Assembly (NCBI RefSeq): GCF_003144195.1 | Contig: NW_020290021.1 | Span: 62,001-126,000, forward strand | Length of the DNA stretch: 64,000 nt | Reading direction: 5' to 3' | Origin: Ceraceosorus guamensis | Taxonomy: Eukaryota > Basidiomycota > Exobasidiomycetes > Ceraceosorales > Ceraceosoraceae | Shown: piece after piece, positions 12,144-23,196 of the stretch | Layout of the letters: every line of letters begins with the position of its first letter | Position numbering within the stretch: position 1 is the first letter of the stretch | Translations under genes and position numbers: made by a program | The notes under the pieces: model-generated | Database searches by the model: none | Told to the model about the DNA's origin: nothing | The model's input: only the letters and a program-made list of their open reading frames with translations

Positions 12144-13605
12144 TTATCCTCTCCTTTCCGCCACTCTGAGAAGATCTGCAGTAACGCCGCTAGCGGTGAC
12201 ATCTGCACCGGCGCCTGCTCCCTGCACAAGCAGAGGCCTAGCCGAGTATCGCTTGGTGTGGAAGGCGATGATGTTGTCGCTGCCAGACAGAGAGGTGGCA
12301 AACGGGTGCGTGGCTGGGTAGCTGTAATTGAAAGTTGCGCAGTCTGGTGTCAGCACAGCCAGCTTACATGCGCCTTTGGTGGACTGGCTGGCCAAGAGCA
12401 GGCGTGTGGTGGCCAGCCACTCGTGTGGCGTATCGTGGTGCGCACTCCCAGGTGGCCCAAATTCCAGCATTCAAGCTACAACACTCACCTTTCCAAGCTC
12501 GCCTTGATCTCCTTCTTGGCAACATCGATGGTTCCTACGTATCTCAGTACCTTTCCTTCGCTGGCAGCTTTCGATCTCAGCGCGTCAAATTCTCCATCAA
12601 ACTCTTTCAACCTTTGCGTGTACACTTCTCCGTCCTGCTCTCCCTTGAGCCCTTCCGGCGTCAACGACGAAGTAGGCACCGATTCGAAGCCTTGCGGAAG
12701 CAGGTTGACGAGCGAAGGGATGAGGCGAGACAGAATGGTGAGCTTCCTCGACACGTCCGAGCCCGACAGATCAGCGTCGGGATGCGGTTCCTGGGCGAAA
12801 GATTTACGACGTGAGCCAGCAAATTCCCTCGCAGCAGACATTCGCAGACTTACAGTGTATCCATTGTCCTTCGCCACCTTGACCACCTCGGAGAATTTGA
12901 CTGTAGCGCCTGCTGGCGTGGAGAACTCATTGAATATGTAGCTCAGAGTGCCGGACAAGACTCCTTCGATTTTGGTCACCTCATCTCCAGTGCTGACCAG
13001 GTCCTTGAGAGTGCCAAGGATGGGCAGACCTGCGCCGACAGTCGACTCGCCGTAGAATAGCGGTGCGCCTGCTTGGGCCGGGTTGGTAAGCTTGAGGATC
13101 TGAGAGTACAGCTCCAAAGAACCGGACACGCCCTTCTTATTGGGAGTCACGACGCTGAAGCCGGCTTTGAGGAACTCTGGGTAGAAGCTGGCGACCGAGT
13201 CGTTGGACGTGTTGTCGACCACCGCAGTGTGTCTGCCAGTCTCTCGGGTAAGCTTTTGCAAGGTGGCGACCAGCTCCGGAAGAGCTGGCACAGAGTCTGT
13301 GGAGCCATCCAAGGAGGACTTCCAGTCCTTGAGGGCTGCTGAGCTCGGCGAGAGAAGGATCTTCCTGCTGTTTTGCAGAGAGATGATGTTCAAGATCGGC
13401 AAAGCGGCCAGCTGAGAGATCACAGCTGAGCCCACCAGGCCGACGCCTGCGAAGAGTGGTGGAGTCCACAAATTTGAGTGTGAGCTTCAAACCCTTGAGC
13501 GTACGCCTGATCTGCGACAAGGGAACTTCGATAGCAGCGGCACTGACCGATGATGGCGACGTTGATGCCTTTTGGAGCTGCACCGGAAACGAGGTGGGCA
13601 GCCAT
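12144..13605 (-). CDS. HOM6: Homoserine dehydrogenase
   Basis: Cytosolic enzyme that reduces aspartate-semialdehyde to homoserine with NAD(P)H, at the branch to threonine, methionine and isoleucine. Exons: complement(12144..12321, 12489..12790, 12854..13446, 13548..13605), 376 aa against 359 in yeast. All junctions keep frame. The first intron splits the nucleotide-binding loop, giving NVAIIGVGLVG (GxGxxG) at about residues 15-25. Later come VVTPNKKG, the substrate-site segment GESTVGAGLPI, the conserved IEGVLSGTLSYIFNEF, and, across the third junction, DADLSGSDVSRK, which carries the family's catalytic-site Asp and Lys. The end, QGAGAGADVTASGVTADLLRVAE, matches the fungal enzyme closely. No ACT or aspartokinase domain is fused, as expected for fungi. 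Ordinary housekeeping gene. Confidence 0.97.
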
Positions 13606-16368
13606 GACGCGGTCGAAGAGGATGCAAGGGTGTGTATATTGCGTTGCAGTCTCCAGAGACTACTTGTCAAAGAGTGGGTCGTTGGTGTGTAGAGGCTCGA
13701 AAGAACGGACGATCTCGACTACTGCTCGTGAGTGCTTGAGGGTGAGAAGTGATGAGTGCTTATGACAGCCTGCGCGATAGTCTGTGCACTCGTACAAGTG
13801 TCGGATTGCAAGCCTTCCGGAAATCAAGAATCACGTGAATGGGCACGAGGCAAATCAAGAGTTGGCGCCATACCTCGGGCATCGCACGCGAAGGAAGATT
13901 CACCCTCACGACTTGAACTCACGATTGCATGGAGAGCCGTGCAACCGTGCAAGAGAATCGAGTGTGCTGCATGGGCGTATCATTTACGCTGCGTGCACGG
14001 ACATGCTAGAAGATGCTCTGTTGGATTCCACGTGATGACGAGGGAAGCCTCTGCTCGAAATCTTGAGTCGAGAGTATTCTGGCGCGGTACGCCCGACGGC
14101 TCCGAGCCCACCCTTCGGCGTCGCTGGCGCGCTAGACCACGCGCTGCGAAGCAGAGAACATTCGGGTGGTCGAGATGGTTGGCCTTGGCGCGCGTTCGCG
14201 CGGGCATGATCCTTCCGCATGCTGCGCTGTACCTCGCTCTTGAGAATCGTTGCACCTTAACGACACAAATCAAGCGACCCTCCAACGTGGCGAGACAAGG
14301 ATTGTAGCCTTGCGGCTTTTGCCAGCGGACAGTATAGGCAACGTCGACGGTTACTGCGACTAACTCCAATGGCCCAAGCAAGTCCGAAGTGATTTGAACC
14401 CCTGAACGAAGTAGACGCTCATCATGATGCCATGCGAGGTCAAATGTCGACACTCCGCGCGATCTTTGGTGGCGCTCTAGCATGGGTCCGATGGGTTGAA
14501 CGCCGGGCATGCTGGTCGTACTACTGTACCGCACAGCTTAGCGGCCCAATAAAGCTGACCGTTGGTCTGACGGGCATCGCCTCTGACCCAGCGCTAAGAG
14601 GCCACATGCACGCAAAGAAAACTGCCGCAGGACAGCGCTGTCTCCGTTGGCCGCTCGAGTGGCAGAGTCGATCACCATGCATGGGTCCATTTCACGGACA
14701 GCTCCGCAGTGACAATCACAATGGGCACTTAAGCGGCAGGTGATACAATAAGGGACGCAAGCTGCAGGAGAAGACGAGAATACGACCTTTCTTCGGACCG
14801 CAAGGCGCAGGCAGCACAGGAAGCCACCTTATCTGAGCAGGTCGTTCCAGCAGCACCACTACTATAGCTATAGGGGTGAGTGGCACAGCGAGGCGTGAGA
14901 TATGATGGTCAAAGCGGCCCCTCATGTTTCATAGGTCCATGCTTGGAGAATGATGAGGCATGACGTAGATACGTATACGTGCCAGGGGGCGAAAGGAGGT
15001 GCGGCTCCTAAATTGGCACGCAACTCAAAGCGGCCTGCTGCTGGGGTCATTCAGCCATGGAAGACAGGATCAGCAGCGACAAGAGTAGCAACAACAATGG
15101 CAGGCGTCGCCCCCTTTGACGTTAAGTCGCCGCACGAGACGTTTGGAACAAGACACCAGAAGCGGATGTTTTCTCTCCAAGGCTCTTCTGCTGCAGCACC
15201 GTTGAAGGTTGCAGCGATCGTTGTTTCGATCGCGGCGTAGCTTGCAGGCGCAAAAGTGGACAAGGCCTGAGCCCGCTTACGAGTGAGTCTGACTGGGCGA
15301 GATTGTGCACCGTCAGCAGCAGCCCTTGATGCACCAAGTTGCGTGACCCGCGTCATGTCACTGTCCCCTGAGGGTGGAAAGCTGCCACGCTGCGAGTCTC
15401 TGCACCTTCAGCGGCCGATCTGCAACGGAAGAGATGCCGCAGGCGCACACGCCCGCTCTGAGACAGCTGTGCCGAGCAAAATTGCTCGATCCCATATGTC
15501 GCCCGCTTGACGGTACATGCACCAGCGCAACGGCCGGCCACCAGCAGCGGGGGCTTGCACGTTCAAGAGCTTCCTTCGCCTGTGCAGCCGTTCGCGTGGC
15601 GGGTGTAGTGCACTCTGCCACTCATACTCGCCTGCATACAGCTGCTGCAAGCGACTATTGCGCCCGCAGCGAGAGCCTTGCAAGAGTCGTGAGTGATGAT
15701 GTGCTCAAGCGATGTCAACCTAGCTTTCGCTGCTAGTCGCTCGGCGCACATCGGCGCTGTTTGCTGCTGCACCTGTGTGCACGGCTGCCGCGCCTGACTG
15801 CCCGCTCTGCCCCTGCCGCACACGTTGCGCGGCGTTCCGCACATTCCTCGGCGGGAGAGAGGGAGCAAATAAGCGCGATCCCCTCGCCCGCCCGCGCGCC
15901 GCCAGACCAAAGCGATGATCCTGATTTTGAAGATTGCGCTTGGCAAGCCAATCTCTCTCCATCGTTCCACAACCTTCACTCTCTTGTCCCGCTCTACTCT
16001 CCGGTCTGATCTCCCCCATTCTTTCCAACAGAGCGTTTCCCACTCACACTCTCAACCATACGAGACGCCTCGCGCGCGCTATCTAGAGGACAGCGCGAAT
16101 ACGAGGGAAATCGACACGCTCTCCACCACGGACCTCTCAATCGGTTCCTCTCCTTCTCACACTCTCTTTACTTCAAGGCATACTCGCCTTTCTCGCTTCT
16201 TGCTTCATTGCGCCGGATCGGTCCGTCATCCAGGCATCTGAGCGTAAAGCTTGCATCATAGACAACGACAAAGGCGAGCAATCTCTTGCGAGACATTCTT
16301 GGGCAGGCCCAGCGATCGCACAGGCGCCTTGAGTAGCATCCAGCATCCAGCCTTTGATCCAGCGCATC
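13606..16368. other. Gene-free divergent intergenic region (about 2.8 kb)
   Basis: Separates HOM6 (-) from the membrane-protein gene (+). No supported coding region. A patch at 14380-14440 has a tRNA T-loop-like string but does not fold as a tRNA. From about 15940 to 16210 the plus strand becomes strongly CT-rich. Confidence 0.5.
15940..16210 (+). promoter_or_regulatory. CT-rich leader or core-promoter tract of the membrane-protein gene
   Basis: The plus strand is dominated by C and T (repeated CTCTC, TTCTCAC and CCCATTCTTTCC words) just upstream of the ATG at 16369. Such pyrimidine-rich tracts commonly mark transcription-start regions of fungal genes. No TATA box was seen. Confidence 0.4.
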
Positions 16369-18445
16369 ATGGTTCACGACACTGCACAGGGGCTCAATGC
16401 TCATCGACGCATGGAACGTCATCGTTCTCGATCCCTTGCACCTCATGATTTGCCATTGGAGACTCGGGACTTCATCAAAGATGTTCGAGCAGCAGTCGAG
16501 CGTGCTCACGACGAGGCGCATTCTCCTCAAATCGACCGTCGATTGGGTCCTGACTTCTTCGACCCGTTTGGCCACAATGATGATGACGATGGAGGCTCTC
16601 CCGCTAACGATCAAGGTGGTGCAGGAGGCGATGACGATACCACTCCAACCAACACGCGTGGTCAAACTCGACCAACTACAAGCGCTTCTAGGACAACGAC
16701 GTCCTCGAGTGACAGGGGCTTGCTGGATACAGTGCTCGATCCGATCACTCGTGAGTTATAGTCTTGCATGACAAGCGTGTGATGACATCGTCACCGACCT
16801 GCCATGTTGTGGGCAATGTGATTGACTCACGGTCTCATCACTTTGAACGGACATCTTCAGGCTCGCGCACCACGACGAGCAGTAGTAGCACCAGCACTAC
16901 CTCATCGTCTACGAGCTCATCCACACGCACCACGTCGAGCAGCACGCGAACGACCAGCTCATCCACAGTGAGGCATACGACATCTTCTACGGTTGGTTAT
17001 AGTTTTCGTCCCCTTTCTACCTTCCTGCCCCCTTTCCCGACTGGTTTGGGCCTGCGCCAACGACGTCGAAGAGTGGGCTCCTTTGCATCGAAGCTGCATC
17101 GCATGATCGCTATGCCTGCCTCGATGTCACAAGCGAGCCCCTTTTTAGATCGTACTTGCTCCTCCCTCCGATCTCCCCTCTCCTCGCCGTAGCTTTCCGA
17201 GCTCAATGCTGACGCTCCTCCTTTCTCTGCCTGTAGGAGCCCTTGCCGACATTGACCACTCCTACGCCATCCACCGCGACAGCCGTGGCTTACGTCACGT
17301 CCTCGTTGAACACCGTCACGCCAACCGCGACTCCCGAACCTCAAAGTGACGGTCCCGGTGCCGGTCCCATCATCGGTATTGTCGCTGGTGCCCTCGCAGG
17401 AGTAGCTCTACTTGCTGCCATCATTGGCTTCGTCGTCAAGAAGGTGAGGAGCAAGGAGGATCCATACGAGTCCAACCCCTTCGACCGTGACGATTTCCGC
17501 CGTCAGAGCGCTATGTTGCCGGAGAACTTTGACGATGAAGATGGCGCCCCTAGCATGTCCGAGCATCAGCATAACAACCTTGCTGCTGCTGGCTATGGCG
17601 CTGCTGCTGCTGCTGGCGGCATGGCTTACGCTGGTGCCTCGCAGTCTTCTCACAACGCCTCTGGCGGTCCTCGTCCCCCCACCATGTTTGAACGGCACAT
17701 GGCAGGCCCTGGCGCTCAGTATGCCTTCGATGATGCCACCGCGCCTCCCGTCCCTCAGGTCGGTGCCGTATTTAATCAAGGCCCAGCACCCTCCCTTCCA
17801 CCCATGGCGTTCGGAGGCAGCGATCCTTACACGCTTGCTGGAGTTGGAAACCGTGACCACGAGAACTTCAACAACTCTGTCAACCCTTACGCCCACTTGG
17901 ATCGCAACCGCTCATTGGGCTCTGACCGTGGCTATCAGCCCAACTTCCAGCCTGGTCAGCTCGCCTTTGGAGCACAGGGCTCGCAGAGAGAGACGGACTT
18001 GGACCGCGCCGGTTCCAACGGTAGCGACTTTAGCCAAGGACAGGCCCTCGACGCTGCTACTCAGAATGGCCGCGATCTGATCTCGCCCTTCACGAATCCC
18101 CACGAAACTTTTGCACACCATGGTGTGGGCCAGCAGTTTGAGGATGACCACGCATACGACACCGCTGGTCGACCTGGCACTGCTGAAGGACGCAGCGGCA
18201 CCCCTGACTTGGACAACCCTCAGAATCACTACGCTCCGACGGACACTATCAATGGCGACCAACGTCACTACCAGACCAGTCCTGAGCCTTCTGCTAGAGC
18301 CGCGTCTCCCTTCAACGCCCTCGACAGCCCGCCTCAGCAGCCATTGCAAGTGAGAAACCTCTTGCCAGGCCACCCTCAGCAACAACAGCGACCCATCAGC
18401 ACCGCCACTGAAGACCCAAGCGATGCTTATGGCGGCTGCTACTAA
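16369..18445 (+). CDS. Ser/Thr-rich single-pass membrane protein with long cytosolic tail, unknown function
   Basis: Not assigned to a named family. Proposed exons: 16369..16750, 16861..16967, 17237..18445 (about 565 aa). The second donor could instead be at 16992, which adds eight codons and also keeps frame. Residues 1-130 are charged with an acidic patch (HNDDDDGG). A dense Ser/Thr tract suited to O-mannosylation follows, then one membrane helix near residue 205 (GPIIGIVAGALAGVALLAAI, continuing to GFVVKK) with basic residues on the inner side, then a roughly 330-residue tail rich in Gly, Pro, Asn and Gln. This layout recalls fungal SKG6/mucin-like surface sensors. No signal peptide precedes the ectodomain; an upstream exon was sought and not found, so the N-terminus may be incomplete or the helix may act as a signal anchor. 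Confidence 0.68.
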
Positions 18446-19278
18446 GCTGGAGCGCGAGCTCTAGAGCGGCAGTGATCAGCATGGACGCTGTTGGTCCAAC
18501 CCGCATCGTCCCGCTTTCGCCTCTTATTCTGAACGGTTTCGTCCGATCGGTCTCATAGTCATTACATTCAAGGTTTTGGGAGCAGTGACCAGGCTGCTCC
18601 ACTGCGTGAATTTTGTCACCCCCTCCCCTTTGCATGCGCCCAAGAGCGACAGCAGGACACAGTCTAGCTGGTGCTCAACGAAGCAGCCATCGGCGCAAAA
18701 GCTCCGATTCTTGCTCCTTTAGATTGCCTACCTCTTGTTCCTTCCAAGTCCGCGCAAGAATCCCTGGTGGATCTTTTGCATGCCATACAATTACAGCGGA
18801 TGTCAGTCCCTCTCGCCCCCTCCCCCTTCCAGGTACACTCTCCAATTTTCGAGTATCGACTGTTGTAGTGCCATTGCACAGGGCCTTTCTATACCTTCAC
18901 ACAGGTACCCAGTAAATGCATGGAATCGCAAGATCTCAGTGACTGCTGTGCACTCGGCGCACCAGCTCGCCCTATCGTGGACATTTGCAGACACGCTTAA
19001 AGGGCTCGAGGCAAGAGATAGCAACGAACATTGATTAGCTAGAGTACAAGTGCAAGTGCTGTGAGGACGGTGAAAGGAACGTGAGGCGAAGTGTGAGTGT
19101 TTACATCGAGGTATGAGGGAAAAGGAGTGTGTCTGCCTAGCGAAAGTCAAGATGAGCAAGCAAGCAAAGGTGCATACGTGGACTTTTTCGGATGATGTCT
19201 CAAGTGGTGCATGGCGGTGGTGCGAGTGCAGCGGTGGCAATGCCGGATCTACAAGTCGCTCTGGTTGCATTTTGCTCC
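18446..19278. other. Convergent intergenic region
   Basis: About 0.8 kb between the stops of the membrane-protein gene (+) and the DHHC-like gene (-). It presumably contains the two 3' untranslated regions. Small open frames here look non-coding. Confidence 0.55.
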
Positions 19279-22200
19279 TTACTTGGCCGGGATCGACGAT
19301 TGGTCGGCTGTGCGCCCAAGGCTGATGATGGGCAGACACAAGCTTTGCAAGGCGTTCTTCAACCTCGAGCTAGCTGCCATGGGTGGTGGAGGCGGTTTCA
19401 CCTTCCACCGCTTGCCTATGCTCTTTCTGAACTTGTGCGAAATGAGCGTCTCGCCTGAGAGGGCGCATTGCAGGTGGAGATAGATGCGAGGAAGGAGCGC
19501 TAGGAAGATGAAGCAAAGGCCGGAAGCGAAGAGCAGGCCGCTGATTGGAGACGCGCGCAGAGCTCGAGCGAGTGAACCTCGCTCGTCGGGAAAGACGGCA
19601 AGACCGGGAGGTCTGGGTTCCGTAGCGTTCAAATGTGCAACGTGAGCCAGATGCAGTGCTGCAAATACGACCGTGTAGCTGAGCGCGAGAAAGGCGAAAA
19701 GCAGAAAGCCAATGAAAGCGGCCAGATTACGTGTGCCGACATCGCTGCCCAGCCAGTCGGTGTGGTAGGACAGGTTCTGCACGCAGCGATCGCAAGTCAC
19801 GCAATGATGTGTGCCAGGCGGAGGGTACAGCCTGCAGGCGGCACACCATCGAGTACGCATGACTGCGCCACCGCGCACCATCACGCTCTTGGGCAAAGGC
19901 TCCTTCTCGATGTCCAACGGTGGCAAAGAGTGACCGGCCAACCTTTGCCCACGAACGACTTTGACGAGGTGTTTACCGGAGAGTCGAAGTGGCCTGAAAA
20001 TTCGATGCCGCCTCGTGAAGCGGTCTGCTTCATCGCCTTCGTATATCAGCCACGTCTTCTGACCTTCACGATCGACGAAGGGGATTGCGCGAACAGAGGT
20101 CTCCACCTGCAGCGGCATGAGAGTGGTCGCTCGTCTAGCTTGAGAAGTCGTTGAAGCCCTTCGCCGCCCGCGCTTCGTTCCGCTTTGGACTTGGTCCGCA
20201 GCTTGCTCGCCCTTTGGTGGTCTGATTTTGAATTCTGCGCTTTGCGCCTCGCGCTTCGCAACATTTTCGCTCGTGGTTCCCCCTACTCGGAGCTGTAGAC
20301 CCGAGCCCCGCGCTTGCGTATCGCCAGCCACAGCCCGGGGCAAGGCGGACGCCGCTGCGCCGCGCAGCTGTTGTCGCAGCTTTGCAATGGCAAGACGTCT
20401 TCTCGGCGAATCTTCGTCCAGATCAAGTACCACCGCATCCGAATTTTGGGGCGCTGGCGTTGTCCGACCGTCCTGATCAGCGCCGGGAACGGGCGATGCA
20501 AACGCACGGTTAGCGCCATAAGGAGGATCCCTGTCAAGGCCCTTGGGCAAGGCGCCTGGTTCTCTAAAGACCGCTACAACAAAGTTGACCATCATGCCAA
20601 GGAACAGGTACCCCTGCACCGCGACCACGGAGGGATGAATGGCTTGAGCGAGGTAAGGGGCCTCAAAGACGCCCCAAAGAGCAGCAAAGGTCACTTGAAA
20701 CAGGGAAAAGCAAAGCATCCGTGCGTGCGTCTTGCCCCACGTGGATCCGCCTGCCTTTCGCTTCGAAGCATACGATCCAGCAACTGCTGCATGTGGGATG
20801 GATGCAATCATCGCACGGAAGTCTTCGGCGCTCAGTACTTGATGGTCGACGTGCTGAAATGCGTTCGGAAGGATCGGACCGCGATTGGCCATGTAGGCGA
20901 AGCCTTCTGCTTCGGAGCTTCGCGCATCAACAGAACGTCTGCTGAGGCTGCTATTCGCATCCAAGCTACGTGGTGGGCGCTCGGAAGCCACCAGACTCGT
21001 GGGACGCCGGGTCGAGCGGCGACGGTCGTGCTCTTCCACGGCAGAGCTTTGCGAGGCTGGATCTACAGATGAGACCTCCCCTCCATGACTTTCGATCATG
21101 CTCAGACGCTGCATCCTAGCGTGTCTGGCTGACAAAGCATATGCAGGAATTGCGGCAGCTTCTGGCATGTCGTCGCTGGCCCGGCTCATGCGTCTTCCTC
21201 CTGCAGGCCCTTGGACAAAGCTCAGGTGGGAAAAGTTCCCAGAGAGGTTCCCAATGCTATGATGCCCCCCGCTTCCGCTCCAACGTGGTCCGCTGCTGCT
21301 ACCAGCCGATGCGGAGGAGTCTCGCGGGGCACTAGGCCCAATGTCCACGGAGGCACCGAGCCTTTCACGAGTGGCATCATTCAGAGCTGAGATTGCGTCG
21401 TGGGCAGAACCGCGGCGCAGGATAGACACGGGTCTTTCAGGCGTCTGTGCAATGCCAAGCCCGACGAGAGGTGGCCCAGAGCGGATCGAGATGCTTCTCT
21501 GAGGAGCGTTCGAAGCGCTTGATGCCGGCGAGCGCACTGCTCTGGCCTTCAGCGGGGTGAGGGGGGGCTCAGCATCGGCTGTTCGAGGATCTTGAAGTAC
21601 GTAAGACGATGGCGCACCGTGCGCACCGGAATCTGCAGCACTTCCTCGTCGATCCCAGAATTGGACGCCAGTGTATTCCAACTCTGAGCTGGGACGTCCC
21701 ACCGTCGCCGCTTTCGAACCCATCTCGCTGTGAGCTGTGCTAGGCCGCAGTGCCTCGCGGGATCGCATTCGCGACCACAGTGATGACTTGCTCTGCTTCA
21801 AACGCAATCTGGCAAGCTGCGGATTCGAAGAATTTGGTTCAGCATCGTGTGAGGCCGAGTGCCCCCCGGTACCTTGGGCAGAGCCGCTCGAAAGAGGCAG
21901 ACTTGTGTTGCTCGAGAAATAGAGAGCGAACTGAGACCGCAAAGCGGAGCCGAGCAAGGCCATTCCGGAGGATTCAGGCTCGGCGTTCCAAGCCGGGCCA
22001 GCAGACGACGAAGGGTCAGGTCGACGATCTTGGTTCTCGTCCGCGCCGACGGCACTAGTTGCCGGCAGCAAATCCAGCTGGAAAGCTTGCTGCTCGGTGG
22101 CGGGGGTTTGAGGGATCAAGTCAGGGGTCATGAAAGCGGGCGTGTGGCCTGATGACCCAACACTTAGAGCGGCGCCGGAGTCGCTTCTAGACATCGCGGC

Positions 22201-23196
22201 GTTCGACGTGGAGCTGCTTGTGGTGATCCCCAGGCCAACATTCGACATCGACGCTGGGAGCAGGCCTCCGTCTCGCTGTTCTCCACCTCTTGCTTCGCCC
22301 GCGGTGGAACGTTGTGGGGAGGGCCCTTTGCTGCCGCGCACTGAGCCGCTCTTCTCATCTTGGACCAAGGGTGCTTCCCCCCGCCCTCGCCCTCGGTCTG
22401 CGTCCGGGGATCGAACGCCGAACGTGCCCGCAGATGGAGGCTGATGAGAGGTGGAGGCAGTGAAGTTCGTTGACAAAGTGATGGGCGGTGGTCGGCGATA
22501 CCGTGGCGCAGGTCGAGCGGTAGAGCGCCATGCTTCTGCTGAATCATCTCGTGAGCGAGGTACCTTGACCTCTTCTTGCAAGGACTCGCTCTGTGTCTCC
22601 CGACTGGCCTCGACTCGGTCATGCTCTTGTGCTACGGTTGGCAGGGGCTCCGAACGGGAACCATCTCGTGAGGAGTGGCCAGAAGGCGGGTCCAACGGAT
22701 CGTGACTCTTGGCACGACTTGCACGATACGAAGTCGGCGGAGGTGAAGCAGTTGAGCGATCGAGACCGCCAACGGCACTCGCAGTTGACGGAGGATTGTA
22801 GGCGAACCCACTACCGGAGAGTCCACCAGGAGAGCGCGGAGATCGTGGCAGCAACCCGAAGCTTTGGGAGCTTCTGAGACGCTGGTGATCGCGACCTGCG
22901 CTACTGATGGAGTCTCTTTGCACGGTCTCTTCTAGCGCGGAGGTCTGTTCTCCAGCACTTGATGATAGGGTCCCGGCTCCCGCGGCATCATGTTGCTGCA
23001 GCTGCCTTACAATCCAAGAGGAAGGGCGAGACGTTGGAGAGGAGCTCGTCTGAAAATTTCCTGCGCTGTCGTACGAAGCAGCTGACTCCGGCCTTGGCGA
23101 CGCCGATGTGGACCAAGACGGCGTGCGCCTGTAGCCAAGAGAGCGTTGGGACGAAATGACGACGAGATGGTGCGACCGTGCCGGCCGCCGCGCGGG
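19279..23196 (-). CDS. DHHC-type palmitoyltransferase-like protein lacking the DHHC catalytic motif
   Basis: The frame is open from 23196 to the stop at 19279 and contains no ATG before about residue 226 counted from 22923. The start therefore probably lies in an unidentified upstream exon joined at the AG ending at 23197, or translation starts at that internal Met. Residues below count from 22923 (1214 codons). About 730 residues of Ser/Pro/Arg-rich, probably disordered sequence are followed by two membrane helices (about 734-780), a basic loop, a Cys-rich domain and two more helices: the Erf2/DHHC topology. The Cys-rich domain keeps WCAAC, THHCVTC and DRCV, but the DHHC signature is SYHT (residues 1052-1055, bases 19759-19770) and the following NCVG is SDVG. 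The acyl-accepting Cys and part of the second zinc site are missing, while the flanking W, VG and RN remain. A catalytically dead family member is likely. Confidence 0.85.
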   Translation of the reverse strand, partial: PARRPARSHHLVVISSQRSLGYRRTPSWSTSASPRPESAASYDSAGNFQTSSSPTSRPSSWIVRQLQQHDAAGAGTLSSSAGEQTSALEETVQRDSISSAGRDHQRLRSSQSFGLLPRSPRSPGGLSGSGFAYNPPSTASAVGGLDRSTASPPPTSYRASRAKSHDPLDPPSGHSSRDGSRSEPLPTVAQEHDRVEASRETQSESLQEEVKVPRSRDDSAEAWRSTARPAPRYRRPPPITLSTNFTASTSHQPPSAGTFGVRSPDADRGRGRGEAPLVQDEKSGSVRGSKGPSPQRSTAGEARGGEQRDGGLLPASMSNVGLGITTSSSTSNAAMSRSDSGAALSVGSSGHTPAFMTPDLIPQTPATEQQAFQLDLLPATSAVGADENQDRRPDPSSSAGPAWNAEPESSGMALLGSALRSQFALYFSSNTSLPLSSGSAQGTGGHSASHDAEPNSSNPQLARLRLKQSKSSLWSRMRSREALRPSTAHSEMGSKAATVGRPSSELEYTGVQFWDRRGSAADSGAHGAPSSYVLQDPRTADAEPPLTPLKARAVRSPASSASNAPQRSISIRSGPPLVGLGIAQTPERPVSILRRGSAHDAISALNDATRERLGASVDIGPSAPRDSSASAGSSSGPRWSGSGGHHSIGNLSGNFSHLSFVQGPAGGRRMSRASDDMPEAAAIPAYALSARHARMQRLSMIESHGGEVSSVDPASQSSAVEEHDRRRSTRRPTSLVASERPPRSLDANSSLSRRSVDARSSEAEGFAYMANRGPILPNAFQHVDHQVLSAEDFRAMIASIPHAAVAGSYASKRKAGGSTWGKTHARMLCFSLFQVTFAALWGVFEAPYLAQAIHPSVVAVQGYLFLGMMVNFVVAVFREPGALPKGLDRDPPYGANRAFASPVPGADQDGRTTPAPQNSDAVVLDLDEDSPRRRLAIAKLRQQLRGAAASALPRAVAGDTQARGSGLQLRVGGTTSENVAKREAQSAEFKIRPPKGEQAADQVQSGTKRGRRRASTTSQARRATTLMPLQVETSVRAIPFVDREGQKTWLIYEGDEADRFTRRHRIFRPLRLSGKHLVKVVRGQRLAGHSLPPLDIEKEPLPKSVMVRGGAVMRTRWCAACRLYPPPGTHHCVTCDRCVQNLSYHTDWLGSDVGTRNLAAFIGFLLFAFLALSYTVVFAALHLAHVAHLNATEPRPPGLAVFPDERGSLARALRASPISGLLFASGLCFIFLALLPRIYLHLQCALSGETLISHKFRKSIGKRWKVKPPPPPMAASSRLKNALQSLCLPIISLGRTADQSSIPAK

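Noticed and set aside
11955-12941. 328-codon open frame overlapping HOM6 on the plus strand
   Set aside because: Antisense to the HOM6 exons and no family features; HOM6 is unambiguous.
14380-14440. tRNA-like string on the minus strand (GGTTCAAAT T-loop word)
   Set aside because: The T-stem pairs poorly and no matching acceptor stem or anticodon arm lies at the right distance.
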